64,000 nucleotides of DNA from Leisingera sp. SS27 (lineage in GTDB: Bacteria > Pseudomonadota > Alphaproteobacteria > Rhodobacterales > Rhodobacteraceae). Under the pieces are notes generated by a model that saw only the letters and a list, made by a program, of their open reading frames with translations, was not told the origin of the DNA and did no database searches. Positions 1-8,391 of this stretch are shown here, piece after piece. The number at the start of each line of letters is the position of its first letter. Within the stretch, counting starts at the first letter, position 1. The stretch is from NCBI RefSeq assembly GCF_028368855.1, contig NZ_JAQNCY010000002.1:248001-312000 (forward strand). The letters are read 5' to 3'. Both the position numbers and the translations under genes were made by a program.

Positions 1-254
1 CGGTCACTGATCAGATTGGCAGCAGCGGCCCGGGCGCGGGTGATGGCATCATCCTTACCGTCCAGCTCGCCTGCAGCCGCCAGCGCCACATTGTCGGTGT
101 AGGCTTGCAGTTCGCTGCGGGTGATGCCGGTGCGGCCCAGGTCGAAAGACATCGCCGCGATCCCCAGAAGCACCACAAAGGTCAGCCCCCAGATAACCAG
201 CATCGTGCCGCGCTCATCCTGTGCAAACTGTCTTATGCGGTTGTTCTGGCGCAT
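1..254 (-). CDS. TadE/TadG-like Flp pilus assembly protein, partial
   Basis: The reading frame starts at an ATG at 254 and runs leftward off the window, so only about 84 residues are visible. The N-terminus is a short basic stretch (MRQNNRIRQFAQDERGTM) followed by a single hydrophobic segment (about residues 18-38), the classic layout of TadE/TadG-like pseudopilins whose N-terminal helix anchors a large periplasmic domain. It lies 30 bases downstream of cpaB on the same strand, which fits a Flp/Tad pilus locus. The C-terminal domain is outside the window, so TadG cannot be told from other Tad-like minor proteins. Confidence 0.75.
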   Translation of the reverse strand, partial: MRQNNRIRQFAQDERGTMLVIWGLTFVVLLGIAAMSFDLGRTGITRSELQAYTDNVALAAAGELDGKDDAITRARAAAANLISD

Positions 255-284
255 GGTCCGGCAGGCCCCTTAGTGCGGTTTCTA

Positions 285-1100
285 TCAGCGGATTTCAGTT
301 TCAGACACTTCGGTACCGCGGCGGATCAGAACGGTCCTGCGCGCAGGCTCTGCCGCCGGTTCCGGTTGCTGCACCTGCACATTCCGCAGCACATCATTCA
401 GGCTGATCGACTCCAGCGGAACTTCCTCGGCGGCCGCCTCCTGGTTGCGCAAGGTCAGGCTCAGCGTGCCCGCGCGCTGCGCCAGTGCAAGGCGCTGGCC
501 TTCGTCCGGAGTGACCTCAACCGTGACTGTGCGGGCGACGCCCGGCTGGTCAGTTTCCTGATTGGCATCCTGGTCCACTCCGATCACCCGGACGTTCTGC
601 AGGATGGTCACCGTTTTCAGCCCGGCACCGCGGCCCTGGGTCAGCAGCACATCAACACTATCGCCTGGGGTCACAAAACCGCCCACTGCGGTTTCTGCGC
701 TGACCTTGATGGCCATCGCGCGATGGTCCGGCTTGAGCGTCTGCACGATCGTCACTTTCTCACCAAAGTTTGAGACCTTGGACACCCGGATCAGCTCTCC
801 CTGCGCAATCGCGCGACGGGCGCGGCGCGGCGGCTTTCCGGTATCCGGCAGCAGCGTGTCAAAACTGGTAAAGGTGCCAGCGGGCCGGGCTTCGGCCGGC
901 CAGGAAATGGTGGTCAGGGATTGCGCGGTCAATGCCGTCCCGAAAGCGATATCCTGAGAGGCGACCACAACTTCGACCAGCGCAGGGCCTTCTGGGCTGC
1001 CTGTCACAGCCTGCCCCTCGATGTAATCCTTGGCCACATAGGCGGAACCGCCCGCCAGGGCCAATCCGGAAATCATGCTGAGAAGTGATGAAATATTCAT
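285..1100 (-). CDS. cpaB: Flp pilus assembly protein CpaB/RcpC
   Basis: A 271-residue protein with an N-terminal hydrophobic helix (about residues 3-22) and then a SAF-type domain (VVVASQDIAFGTALTAQSL, about 45-105), the hallmark of CpaB/RcpC, which is thought to sit in the periplasm beside the Tad secretin. The start at 1100 is preceded by AAAGGAAA with good spacing. The Flp pilin gene is upstream and a TadG-like gene downstream, giving the order flp-cpaB-tadG on one strand. The length is typical of the family. Confidence 0.88.
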   Translation of the reverse strand: MNISSLLSMISGLALAGGSAYVAKDYIEGQAVTGSPEGPALVEVVVASQDIAFGTALTAQSLTTISWPAEARPAGTFTSFDTLLPDTGKPPRRARRAIAQGELIRVSKVSNFGEKVTIVQTLKPDHRAMAIKVSAETAVGGFVTPGDSVDVLLTQGRGAGLKTVTILQNVRVIGVDQDANQETDQPGVARTVTVEVTPDEGQRLALAQRAGTLSLTLRNQEAAAEEVPLESISLNDVLRNVQVQQPEPAAEPARRTVLIRRGTEVSETEIR

Positions 1101-1232
1101 GCCAGGTTTCCTTTCGTCGCTGGCTGGCGCAGCAGAAGGGCGGTCCCGGCATTACGTCGGTGAATTTGTCCGCAGGCTTCCGCTTCCTGCCATGCTTGCT
1201 GCCACCAGTCGCCAGCGGCAGTCCTCTGGCGG

Positions 1233-1260
1233 CGCGGGGCATTCCCCCCGAAGCCCCGCG
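1233..1260 (-). terminator. Stem-loop between flp pilin and cpaB
   Basis: A perfect 8-bp GC-only inverted repeat (CGCGGGGC / GCCCCGCG) with a 12-base loop lies just after the pilin stop codon. No T-tract follows on the minus strand. It is therefore better read as a transcript-stabilising or partial attenuating hairpin, letting the abundant pilin be made in excess over cpaB, than as a full terminator. Confidence 0.45.
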
Positions 1261-1283
1261 TCCGCCAAATTCCCTGACGTGAA

Positions 1284-1475
1284 TCAGGGGGTGGGCGAGT
1301 TGGGCATAATCGCACCCGCCGCGTCCATGCCGTCTTCGACGTCGTTCGCCAGACGATCCAGAGCAGCAGTGCCCAGGGCCACCGCCAGCGCGATGGCAAT
1401 GCCGTATTCCACCAGTGTCACACCGCGCTCATCGCCGCGCAGCTTGGACAGCATCGTTTTCAGATATGCAGTCAT
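1284..1475 (-). CDS. Flp/Fap-type pilin
   Basis: A 63-residue class IVb pilin. It has a short leader ending in a G-x-T-L-V-E-Y processing region (DERGVTLVEYGIAIALAVALG), in which Glu at mature position 5 and the following Tyr are diagnostic of Flp pilins. A hydrophobic helix fills about residues 20-42. It is the major subunit of the Tad adhesion pilus. The start at 1475 has GGGAG six bases upstream. It heads the visible Tad genes, and the roughly 240-bp region upstream should hold its promoter. Confidence 0.9.
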   Translation of the reverse strand: MTAYLKTMLSKLRGDERGVTLVEYGIAIALAVALGTAALDRLANDVEDGMDAAGAIMPNSPTP

Positions 1476-1717
1476 TTCAGTCTCCCATCAGATAGACGCC
1501 GGCACGCCGGCGGTTCATGTGGCTGCGGCGCCAAGTGGCACCGGCCTGCATTGACTCTACCGGGGGCTAAAAGAGCGGCGCATCAGCCTGAAAGGCCAGA
1601 AACACACGTCAGGGATGTATTATTTCCCGCTGCCGCGACAGCCGAATGCAGTTACCAGGAGCAGCTAAAATGCGCCGGCAGCTGCCGGGGCTTAGTACAG
1701 CGCCGCACAAGGAGGTG

Positions 1718-3064
1718 TCAGGCTGCAGCTTTCACCGAAGCAATCACGATATCCAGTGCCCGGTCCAGATCTCCGCGGGAGATGGTCAGCGGCGGCGAGA
1801 GGGTCAGCACGCTGCCCTGGCTGATCTTGTAGCTGAGGCCGCCTTCAAGGCAGGCGTAGTAGATCTGTTCTGCCTTGGCGATGCCGGGCGTCATGGTCTG
1901 CCGGTCCTCGACAATCTCCACCCCGAACATCAGCCCGCGGCCGCGGATATCACCGACAATGGACACTTGACCCAGTGCATCGCGCAGCCGCTCCAGCGAG
2001 TGGCGGCCCAGCTCGGCGGCGCGCTCCACAAGTCCCTCCTCCTCGAGGATCTGCAGCGTGGTCAGGGCCGCTCGGGCCGTAACCGGGTTCTTTTCGTGGG
2101 TGTAATGGCCGATGGCGAAATCGCCGCAGACATCCAGATCGCGCCGCGCCACGCAGGCAGCGATGGGCAGGATGCCGCCGCCCAGCGCTTTGCCCAGTGT
2201 CACGATGTCCGGCACGATCCCGTCATGCTGGAAGGAGAACATCTGCCCGGTCTTGCCCAGCCCGGTGGGAATTTCGTCCAGGATCAGCAGCACCCCGTGA
2301 CGGTCGCAAATCTCGCGCACTGATTTCCAGAACCCTGGCGGCGGCACGTTCGGCACTGCGCGCATGGGTTCGGCAATGAAGGCGCAATAGTCGCCGTCGC
2401 GGCCCAGCACATAGTCGATCATGCATGCGCAGGCCTCTGCACTGGCCTCCAGAGATTTGTGGCCATAGGCGCAGTTCGACGGGCTGAAGGGCGCCACATG
2501 CTCCGTTCCCGGCAGCAAGGGGCCTGCGATATGGCTGCGGAAGGTGGCCTCTCCCCCGACCGAGGCAGCACCGAAACCTGCGCCGTGGAACGCATCCCAG
2601 AAGCTGAGGGTCTTGAACCGTCCGGTGGCGGCGCGGGCGATCTTCAGTGCCACCTCATTGGCGTCGGAGCCGCCGGTGGTGAACAGGGTCTTGCCCAGAT
2701 CGCCGGGGGTGATTGCCGCAAGTTTCTCTGCCAGTTCCACCGCTGGTTCATTGGTGAAACGGCGCGGCGCAAAGGGCAGGTCATCCAGCTGCTGCTTGAT
2801 CGCGGCGACCAGCTTGGGGTGGCCATAACCCAGGTGATGCACCGAATTGCCGTGGAAATCCATGTACCGGCGGCCGTCCATGTCCTCGATCCAGATTCCC
2901 TCAGCCTTGGCGATGGTGCTGACGCAGGGGCTGGACAGGCTTTGATGCAGGAAGGCATTTGCGTCCCGCTCCAGCAGCGGAGCGGATCTGGGGCCGATGG
3001 AGGTCTTCAGCCAGGCTTTGCGGGCCTCGGATGTATTGGATTCACCTTCCGTATGGACGAGCAT
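1718..3064 (-). CDS. pbfA: PLP-dependent (R)-1-hydroxy-2-aminoethylphosphonate ammonia-lyase (PbfA-like)
   Basis: A class-III aminotransferase-fold PLP enzyme of 448 residues. It shows the glycine-rich cofactor segment (FTTGGSDANEVALKIAR), the Asp of the LILDEIPTG strand, and a PLP lysine in the TLGKALGGG stretch. Such proteins encoded with phnWAY have been characterised as lyases that turn (R)-1-hydroxy-2-aminoethylphosphonate into phosphonoacetaldehyde, widening the 2-aminoethylphosphonate pathway. I chose 3064 because GGAGG lies six bases upstream; the longer frame from 3088 lacks this. It is the last gene of the phnW-phnA-phnY-pbfA run. An ordinary omega-aminotransferase role cannot be excluded from sequence alone. 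Confidence 0.78.
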   Translation of the reverse strand: MLVHTEGESNTSEARKAWLKTSIGPRSAPLLERDANAFLHQSLSSPCVSTIAKAEGIWIEDMDGRRYMDFHGNSVHHLGYGHPKLVAAIKQQLDDLPFAPRRFTNEPAVELAEKLAAITPGDLGKTLFTTGGSDANEVALKIARAATGRFKTLSFWDAFHGAGFGAASVGGEATFRSHIAGPLLPGTEHVAPFSPSNCAYGHKSLEASAEACACMIDYVLGRDGDYCAFIAEPMRAVPNVPPPGFWKSVREICDRHGVLLILDEIPTGLGKTGQMFSFQHDGIVPDIVTLGKALGGGILPIAACVARRDLDVCGDFAIGHYTHEKNPVTARAALTTLQILEEEGLVERAAELGRHSLERLRDALGQVSIVGDIRGRGLMFGVEIVEDRQTMTPGIAKAEQIYYACLEGGLSYKISQGSVLTLSPPLTISRGDLDRALDIVIASVKAAA

Positions 3065-3142
3065 GTGCCGCCTCCGTGCAGGGGTCAAAAGGGAGGGATG
3101 AAAAGGCCGGGGCCAGGTGGAGCCGGCCCTGGTGGGCCGGAG

Positions 3143-4591
3143 TTATTCCGGCCAGGGGAGTGAATAGGTCTTCACGTTGGTGAAGAATTTCATCGCCTCG
3201 ATGACACCTTCCTTGACCCCGTTGCCGCTGTCCTTGATGCCGCCGAAGGGGGACATCTCGATCCGGTAGCCGGGCTGTTCCCAGATGTTGCAGGTGCCGA
3301 CGTCCAGTCCGTTGATATAGGCAATCGCCCGGTTCAGATCGTTGGTGCAGACACCGGAGGACAGCCCGAACTCGGTGGAATTGGAGATCTTCATCACCTC
3401 CGCATCATCATCCGGTACGCGGACAATCGGGATCACCGGGCCAAAGGTCTCCTCCATCACCAGTTCGCTATTGTGGGGCACCTTGTCGACCACGATCGGC
3501 GGCAGCAGCGCGCCCTGGCGGGTCGGATGATAGAGGATCTCGGCGCCTTCCTCCGCGGCCTGCAGCACGCGGTTTTCAAACAGCTCCGCCGCCTTGTCGT
3601 GGATCACGCAGCCCAGTTCTGTTTCCGGGTCCTGCGGGTCGCCGAATTTGATCTTCCGCGCCTTCTCCAGCACCAGCGGCACAAAGCTGTCAGCGACGCT
3701 TTCCTGCACCAGGATCCGCTTGATCGCGGTGCAGCGCTGGCCTGAGTTGCCGGTGGCTCCCGCCACGGCAATAGTGGCCGCCTTTTCCAGATCGGCATCC
3801 GACAGATCATTCAGCACGATCAGCGGATCGTTACCGCCCAGTTCCAGCGCCTGCCGCTTATAAACACCTTTCTCGGCAATCATCTTGCCCACCGGCACGC
3901 CACCGGTGAAGGTGATGATGTCGATGTTTTCATTGGTGATCATCTCGTCGCCGATGTCCTGCGGCCAGCCTGTAACCACCTGGAACATCTCCGGCGGCAG
4001 ACCCGCTTCGTACAGGATGTCAGCCAATGCAATGCAGGTCAGCGGCGTCAGTTCGGTCGGCTTGCAGACCATGCAGTTGTTGGTGGCAATAGCAGGCGCG
4101 ATCTTGTGGCTGACCATGTTCAGGGGATGGTTGAACGGGGTGATCGCCGAGATTGCCTTCACCGGTTCGCGCTTGGTGAAGATCTTGCGCGCCTTGCCGT
4201 TGTGGGTCAGATCGCAGGAAAAGATCTCGCCATCGTCCTTCAACGCCTCGGCAGCGGCAAACTGATAGACGTCCTGGGCGCGCTTGGTTTCATAGATCGC
4301 GTGCTGATGGCAGATGCCCAGCTCCAGCGTCAGCCACTTGGCCAGCCACTCGCGCTTTTCCCCGATCAGCTCCCCTGCCCGCTGCAGGATCTGGCTGCGT
4401 TCATAGCGGGTGAGCTTCGGCGTGTAGTTCGCGGCAATCTCAAACGCCTTGCGGGCGTGCTCGGCCTGCCCCGCCGGCACATGGCCCACCACCTCGTTGG
4501 TGTAGGGGTAGAGAACCGGCACAGTCTCCTCGGTAAAGACCACCTCGCCGCCGATCCGCATGCCCTCGTTTCGGATTTCGATATCGCTCAT
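3143..4591 (-). CDS. phnY: Phosphonoacetaldehyde dehydrogenase
   Basis: An aldehyde-dehydrogenase-superfamily enzyme of about 482 residues, expected to oxidise phosphonoacetaldehyde to phosphonoacetate with NAD+. The catalytic cysteine is in the [12 protein letters not shown] motif, the general-base Glu in LELGGNDP, and the cofactor segment around FTGGVPVG. An in-frame ATG at 4606 overlaps phnA, but AAGGA sits correctly ahead of the ATG at 4591, so I prefer the shorter start. The place between phnA and pbfA and the family fit together give the assignment. Confidence 0.9.
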   Translation of the reverse strand: MSDIEIRNEGMRIGGEVVFTEETVPVLYPYTNEVVGHVPAGQAEHARKAFEIAANYTPKLTRYERSQILQRAGELIGEKREWLAKWLTLELGICHQHAIYETKRAQDVYQFAAAEALKDDGEIFSCDLTHNGKARKIFTKREPVKAISAITPFNHPLNMVSHKIAPAIATNNCMVCKPTELTPLTCIALADILYEAGLPPEMFQVVTGWPQDIGDEMITNENIDIITFTGGVPVGKMIAEKGVYKRQALELGGNDPLIVLNDLSDADLEKAATIAVAGATGNSGQRCTAIKRILVQESVADSFVPLVLEKARKIKFGDPQDPETELGCVIHDKAAELFENRVLQAAEEGAEILYHPTRQGALLPPIVVDKVPHNSELVMEETFGPVIPIVRVPDDDAEVMKISNSTEFGLSSGVCTNDLNRAIAYINGLDVGTCNIWEQPGYRIEMSPFGGIKDSGNGVKEGVIEAMKFFTNVKTYSLPWPE

Positions 4592-4608
4592 CGCCTGATC
4601 CTTCATGG

Positions 4609-5853
4609 TTACAGCGCCGCCGCCTGCGCGGCATAGAAAAACGCATCAAAGTTGCGCAGCACCGGGCGCTCCGGCAGCGGCAGGACGCGGTTGCAGATGA
4701 AGGGTACCTCCTGTTCGGTCAGCCCGCCATGGCTGCGCAGCGGCTCATTAAGCGCCGCCAGATCGTGGCGGTTCTCAGACGTGCCGATGCAGATGTTTTC
4801 GCCCGAAACCAGAATGATATCGCCAATCCGGTCGGCGGGCAGTTCGAACCGGGCCACCGCCTCCTCGCGGGTCAGTACATCGGTGATCGCGTCATAACCG
4901 GCCAGCCGTTCCATGATTTCCGAACGGTTCGCGCCTTCAGGCAGATAGCAGGTGGCAAAGGATCCAAGCGCGCCGTGGTGCACCACATAGGGGTCGGTGA
5001 TCGGCAGGATTACCCGCGCCTGGCCCTCGCCCAGCCATTCATCCATCAGGTCCTGCACATAGATCACGCTGGGGGAACCGTCGGCGTGGTGCTTGGGTTT
5101 CATGCCGTGGTCGGCGGTCACCACGATGGCGGCGCCCAGCGCGTCCAGCTCTGTCAGGTACTTGTCGAACATCTCGTAGAAGGCTTTGGCCTCCGCCTGG
5201 TCAGGGCTGTACTTGTGCTGCACATAGTCAGTGGTGGTCAGATACATCACATCCGGCGCCCATTCCTTCAACAGCTTCACACCGGCGGCAAAGACAAACT
5301 CGCTCAGCTCTGCCGAATAGACCTCGGGCTGCGCCATGCCGAGCCACTCAGATGCCTTCTCCTGTCCGTGCTCGGCGGCTGTCGAGGTATCCGATTTTTC
5401 AGCCGAGAAGCACTTGGCGCGGTCGCCGCCAAACTCCAGGCCTGCACCCAGCAGCGCCCGCAGCTTATCCTTGGCGGTGACCACGGCCACCCGCGCGCCC
5501 GCGTCATAAAAGGCCTTGAACACCGTCGGTGCACGCAGAAAGCGCACGTCGTTCATCATCACTTCTTCGCCGGTGTCCGGGTCGATCAGGTAGTTTCCGC
5601 AGATCCCGTGCACGACCGGCGGGCGGCCGGTGGCAATCGACAGGTTGTTGGGGTTGGTGAAGGAGGGCACCACCGAATGCGCCAGCCGGTTGGTGCCTTC
5701 CGCGCGCATCCGCTTGAGCGTGGGCATCAGACCGTCGGCAATTGCCTTGTCCAGATACTCCGGCTCGCAGCCGTCCAGGCAAATGGCAATCGCGCAGGTC
5801 TTCGGCACGTCATAGGCGCGGCCGTTTGCAACGACGGGGGATTGAATGGTCAT
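4609..5853 (-). CDS. phnA: Phosphonoacetate hydrolase
   Basis: An alkaline-phosphatase-superfamily zinc hydrolase of 414 residues that splits phosphonoacetate into acetate and phosphate. Metal ligands and nucleophile are recognisable: Asp27 (CLDGCEP), the nucleophile Thr66 in PSFTNPNN, the later Asp/His pair in [10 protein letters not shown], the DH of [10 protein letters not shown], and a C-terminal His in [10 protein letters not shown]. The length is normal for PhnA. It lies between phnW and phnY in the expected PhnW-PhnY-PhnA degradation operon. This is not the unrelated E. coli protein also called PhnA. Confidence 0.93.
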   Translation of the reverse strand: MTIQSPVVANGRAYDVPKTCAIAICLDGCEPEYLDKAIADGLMPTLKRMRAEGTNRLAHSVVPSFTNPNNLSIATGRPPVVHGICGNYLIDPDTGEEVMMNDVRFLRAPTVFKAFYDAGARVAVVTAKDKLRALLGAGLEFGGDRAKCFSAEKSDTSTAAEHGQEKASEWLGMAQPEVYSAELSEFVFAAGVKLLKEWAPDVMYLTTTDYVQHKYSPDQAEAKAFYEMFDKYLTELDALGAAIVVTADHGMKPKHHADGSPSVIYVQDLMDEWLGEGQARVILPITDPYVVHHGALGSFATCYLPEGANRSEIMERLAGYDAITDVLTREEAVARFELPADRIGDIILVSGENICIGTSENRHDLAALNEPLRSHGGLTEQEVPFICNRVLPLPERPVLRNFDAFFYAAQAAAL

Positions 5854-5873
5854 ATCTTAAAGTCCTCTATCTC

Positions 5874-7061
5874 TCAGGCGGCCAGTTTGGCGCGTTCTTC
5901 CAGCGCCGCGGCGGGCGGGGCCGCGCTGGCGACGCCCATTTCGGCAAGCGTTTCCTTGGCGGCAGTCACTACCTGCCGCATCACATGTTCATCCATCTGC
6001 CCGATGCAACCGACGCGGAAACTATCCACAACCGTCAGTTTGCCGGGGTAGATGATAAACCCCTTCTCCTTCATCAGGTCGTAGAAGCGATCGAAGACAA
6101 AATTTTCATCCGCTGGGCAAAAGAATGTGACGATGATGGGTGACAGCCAGCGGTTCTGCAGCAGGGTCTCGAACCCCAGATCGCGCATGCCTGCAACCAT
6201 CACGTCGCGGTTGCGGGTGTACCGGCCGCCGCGCCCTTCGACGCCGCCTTCGGCCTCATGCGCCCTGAGTGCCTCCAGGAAGGCCGCCACAACATGGGTC
6301 GGCGGGGTGAACCGCCATTGGCCGGTCTTTTCCATATGCGCCCATTGCGCATGCACATCCAGGGACAGCGAGTGGCTGTTGCCCTTGGCCGCCTCAAGTT
6401 CCTCTTTGCGGGCGATGACAAAGCCAAAGCCCGGCACGCCCTCTATGCATTTGTTGGCCGAGGACACCATCGCTTCATAGCGGATCTGCGACGGCTGCAG
6501 TTCTATGGCCCCAAAGGCCGACATCGAGTCGATCAGCAATTTGCGGCCCGCGGCGTAAACAGCTTCGGAAATCTCCTCCACGGGGTTCAGGATACCCGAA
6601 GAAGTCTCGCAATGGATCGCCACCACATGGGTGATTGCCGGATCGCTTGCCAGAATGGCGGCGACTTCATCCCCGCGCGGCGGCAGGTAGTCGCCCTTGT
6701 CCAGCAGCTGATAGTCGCGGCCCAGATATTGCAGCGTCTGCGCCGAACGCAGCCCGTAGGCGCCATTGGCAAGCACCAGCGCCTTGCCGTCCCGCGGCAC
6801 AAAGGACGCCAGCATCGCCTCGACCGCAAAGCTGCCGGAGCCCTGCATCGGCACGCAATCAAACTCTTGGGCGCCCTCACCCAGAAGCGCCAGCAGGCGG
6901 CTGCGCATGTCGCGCGTCATGGCGCGGAAGTCGTCGTCCCAGCTGCCCCAGTCCCGCAGCATCGCCTGTTTGACTTCATATGAGGTGGTCAGCGGCCCGG
7001 GTGTCAGAAGATAAGGCTCGCCCAGAAAAGGCGGGTCGATCTGCGGTGCGGAAGCGGTCAT
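5874..7061 (-). CDS. phnW: 2-aminoethylphosphonate-pyruvate transaminase
   Basis: A class-V fold aminotransferase of about 395 residues that moves the amino group of 2-aminoethylphosphonate to pyruvate, giving phosphonoacetaldehyde and alanine. Motifs include LLTPGPLTTS at the N-terminus, GSGSFAVEA (cofactor phosphate binding) and the PLP lysine in SSANKCIEG. The ATG at 7061 has GGAGA upstream and is preferred to the one at 7079. It is the first gene of the operon and faces the divergent LysR gene across about 115 bp. Confidence 0.93.
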   Translation of the reverse strand: MTASAPQIDPPFLGEPYLLTPGPLTTSYEVKQAMLRDWGSWDDDFRAMTRDMRSRLLALLGEGAQEFDCVPMQGSGSFAVEAMLASFVPRDGKALVLANGAYGLRSAQTLQYLGRDYQLLDKGDYLPPRGDEVAAILASDPAITHVVAIHCETSSGILNPVEEISEAVYAAGRKLLIDSMSAFGAIELQPSQIRYEAMVSSANKCIEGVPGFGFVIARKEELEAAKGNSHSLSLDVHAQWAHMEKTGQWRFTPPTHVVAAFLEALRAHEAEGGVEGRGGRYTRNRDVMVAGMRDLGFETLLQNRWLSPIIVTFFCPADENFVFDRFYDLMKEKGFIIYPGKLTVVDSFRVGCIGQMDEHVMRQVVTAAKETLAEMGVASAAPPAAALEERAKLAA

Positions 7062-7119
7062 TGCCTGTCTCCAAAGCATGGTTCGAGTGCATGATTGCGC
7101 CAGCCTCGTTCATATGTAA

Positions 7120-7156
7120 AATTGCAAAAAACAATTCAATGATAGGTCCGGCCTAT
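7120..7156. promoter_or_regulatory. Divergent phnW/lysR control region with two dyads
   Basis: Two short palindromes lie between phnW and the LysR gene: AATTG-N7-CAATT (7120-7136) and ATAGG-N5-CCTAT (7142-7156). LysR-type regulators bind interrupted dyads (T-N11-A class) between themselves and a divergent target. These are candidate activator sites for the phosphonate operon. The assignment is positional only. Confidence 0.4.
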
Positions 7157-7176
7157 ACAAATCCACAGGAACCCCC

Positions 7177-8046
7177 ATGCGTCATTCTCAGCTCAAGGCC
7201 TTTCATCACGTGGCCCTTCTGCGCGGCTTCTCCCGCGCCGCAGAGGCACTGCACCTGACCCAGCCCGCTGTCTCCGAACAGGTGCGGAAGCTGGAGCAGG
7301 ACCACGATGTGCTGCTCTTCCGGCGAGAGAAGAAACGGGTGTTCCTGACAGATGCGGGAGAGGAACTGCTTCACATGACCAAGCAGTATTTCGAGGTGGA
7401 AAGCCGGATCGGAGACTACCTGTCGGCGACACGTGCCGCAGTCGAGGGAGAGTTGCGCATCATTGCGGATTCCGCTCAGCATGTGACCGGCTTCCTCGGG
7501 CCGTTTCAGAAGCGTTACCCGAATGTGGTTATTTCGCTGCGGGCCGGGAACACCGGTGAAATCATTGATGAACTGCGCGACTACAATGCCGAAATCGGAG
7601 TGGCTGGCAGCCTGTCCCCCGGCAAGGATATGAGTATCCTGAACCTCGGCGCCACCGGCATCATTGCCTTTGCCGCTCGCGGCCTGCTGATGGCCTCGCA
7701 GCCAGACCTGTCCTTTCAGGAACTGTCAGAACTGCCGCTGGTGTTTCGCGAGGAGGGCTCAAAGACCCGCGAGAAAGTGGAGACCGCCGCGCGCGAGAAG
7801 GGCATCCGGCTGAAGCCCGCGATTGTCGCTGAGGGGCGTGAGGCCGTGCGCGAGCTTGTTGCCTCTGGCGCCGGCATCGGTTTTGTCTCCGAGGCGGAGT
7901 TCGGCCACGATGACCGTCTGGTAAAATACAGCCTGCGCGATGCCGACCTCACGATGAGCGAAAGCATCATCTACCTCACACAGCGCCGTAACGTCCGCGT
8001 GATCCGTGCCTTCATGGAATTCGCCACAAACACACAAATAAAATAA
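7177..8046 (+). CDS. LysR-family regulator of the phosphonate operon
   Basis: A 289-residue LysR-type transcriptional regulator. The winged helix-turn-helix is at residues 1-60 (FSRAAEALHLTQPAVSEQVRKLE) and the periplasmic-binding-protein-like effector domain at about 90-285. AGGA precedes the ATG. Its divergent orientation to phnW points to control of 2-aminoethylphosphonate use, with the amino-phosphonate or phosphonoacetaldehyde as the likely ligand. That is inferred from position, not read from the sequence. Confidence 0.85.
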   Translation: MRHSQLKAFHHVALLRGFSRAAEALHLTQPAVSEQVRKLEQDHDVLLFRREKKRVFLTDAGEELLHMTKQYFEVESRIGDYLSATRAAVEGELRIIADSAQHVTGFLGPFQKRYPNVVISLRAGNTGEIIDELRDYNAEIGVAGSLSPGKDMSILNLGATGIIAFAARGLLMASQPDLSFQELSELPLVFREEGSKTREKVETAAREKGIRLKPAIVAEGREAVRELVASGAGIGFVSEAEFGHDDRLVKYSLRDADLTMSESIIYLTQRRNVRVIRAFMEFATNTQIK

Positions 8047-8391
8047 AGCGCCGCTGCAAGTGCCGCGCAAACAGCGAAGCAGCTACAGGCACGATGTTTC
8101 AAACTCCGTTGAGGGAGATGACGCGCGCTTTTGGCACATCGTCGCGAACCTGGCTGTCAGCGCCCCTTCCTTCACAAAAGCTGGATCTGTCTCTGTGAGA
8201 CAAACCGGCGGAGGTGACGGAAACCGGGCCGGTGCGGGTCAAAGCCGGCAGGGGCACGAGCCGCCACTGGTTAAACTTTTTCATTCAGATAGTTCACTGT
8301 TCTTCAATGCTTGCTTTTCAGAATAGACATTCGGTCCTAGTCTGCTGAAAAAGGCCGCAGGGGCTTCCCAGAACTTCAATCCAGGCGCTCA
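8047..8391. other. Intergenic region without a recognised gene
   Basis: These 345 bases lie between the LysR gene and the histidine kinase, both on the plus strand. The short open frames here do not look like proteins. The AT-richer 80 bases before the kinase probably carry its promoter, but I see no convincing -35/-10 pair. Confidence 0.5.

Noticed and set aside
4729-6051. A 440-codon open frame on the plus strand
   Set aside because: It lies wholly opposite phnA and phnW, which carry all expected catalytic motifs. It is rich in His, Gln and Arg, as antisense frames of GC-rich genes are.
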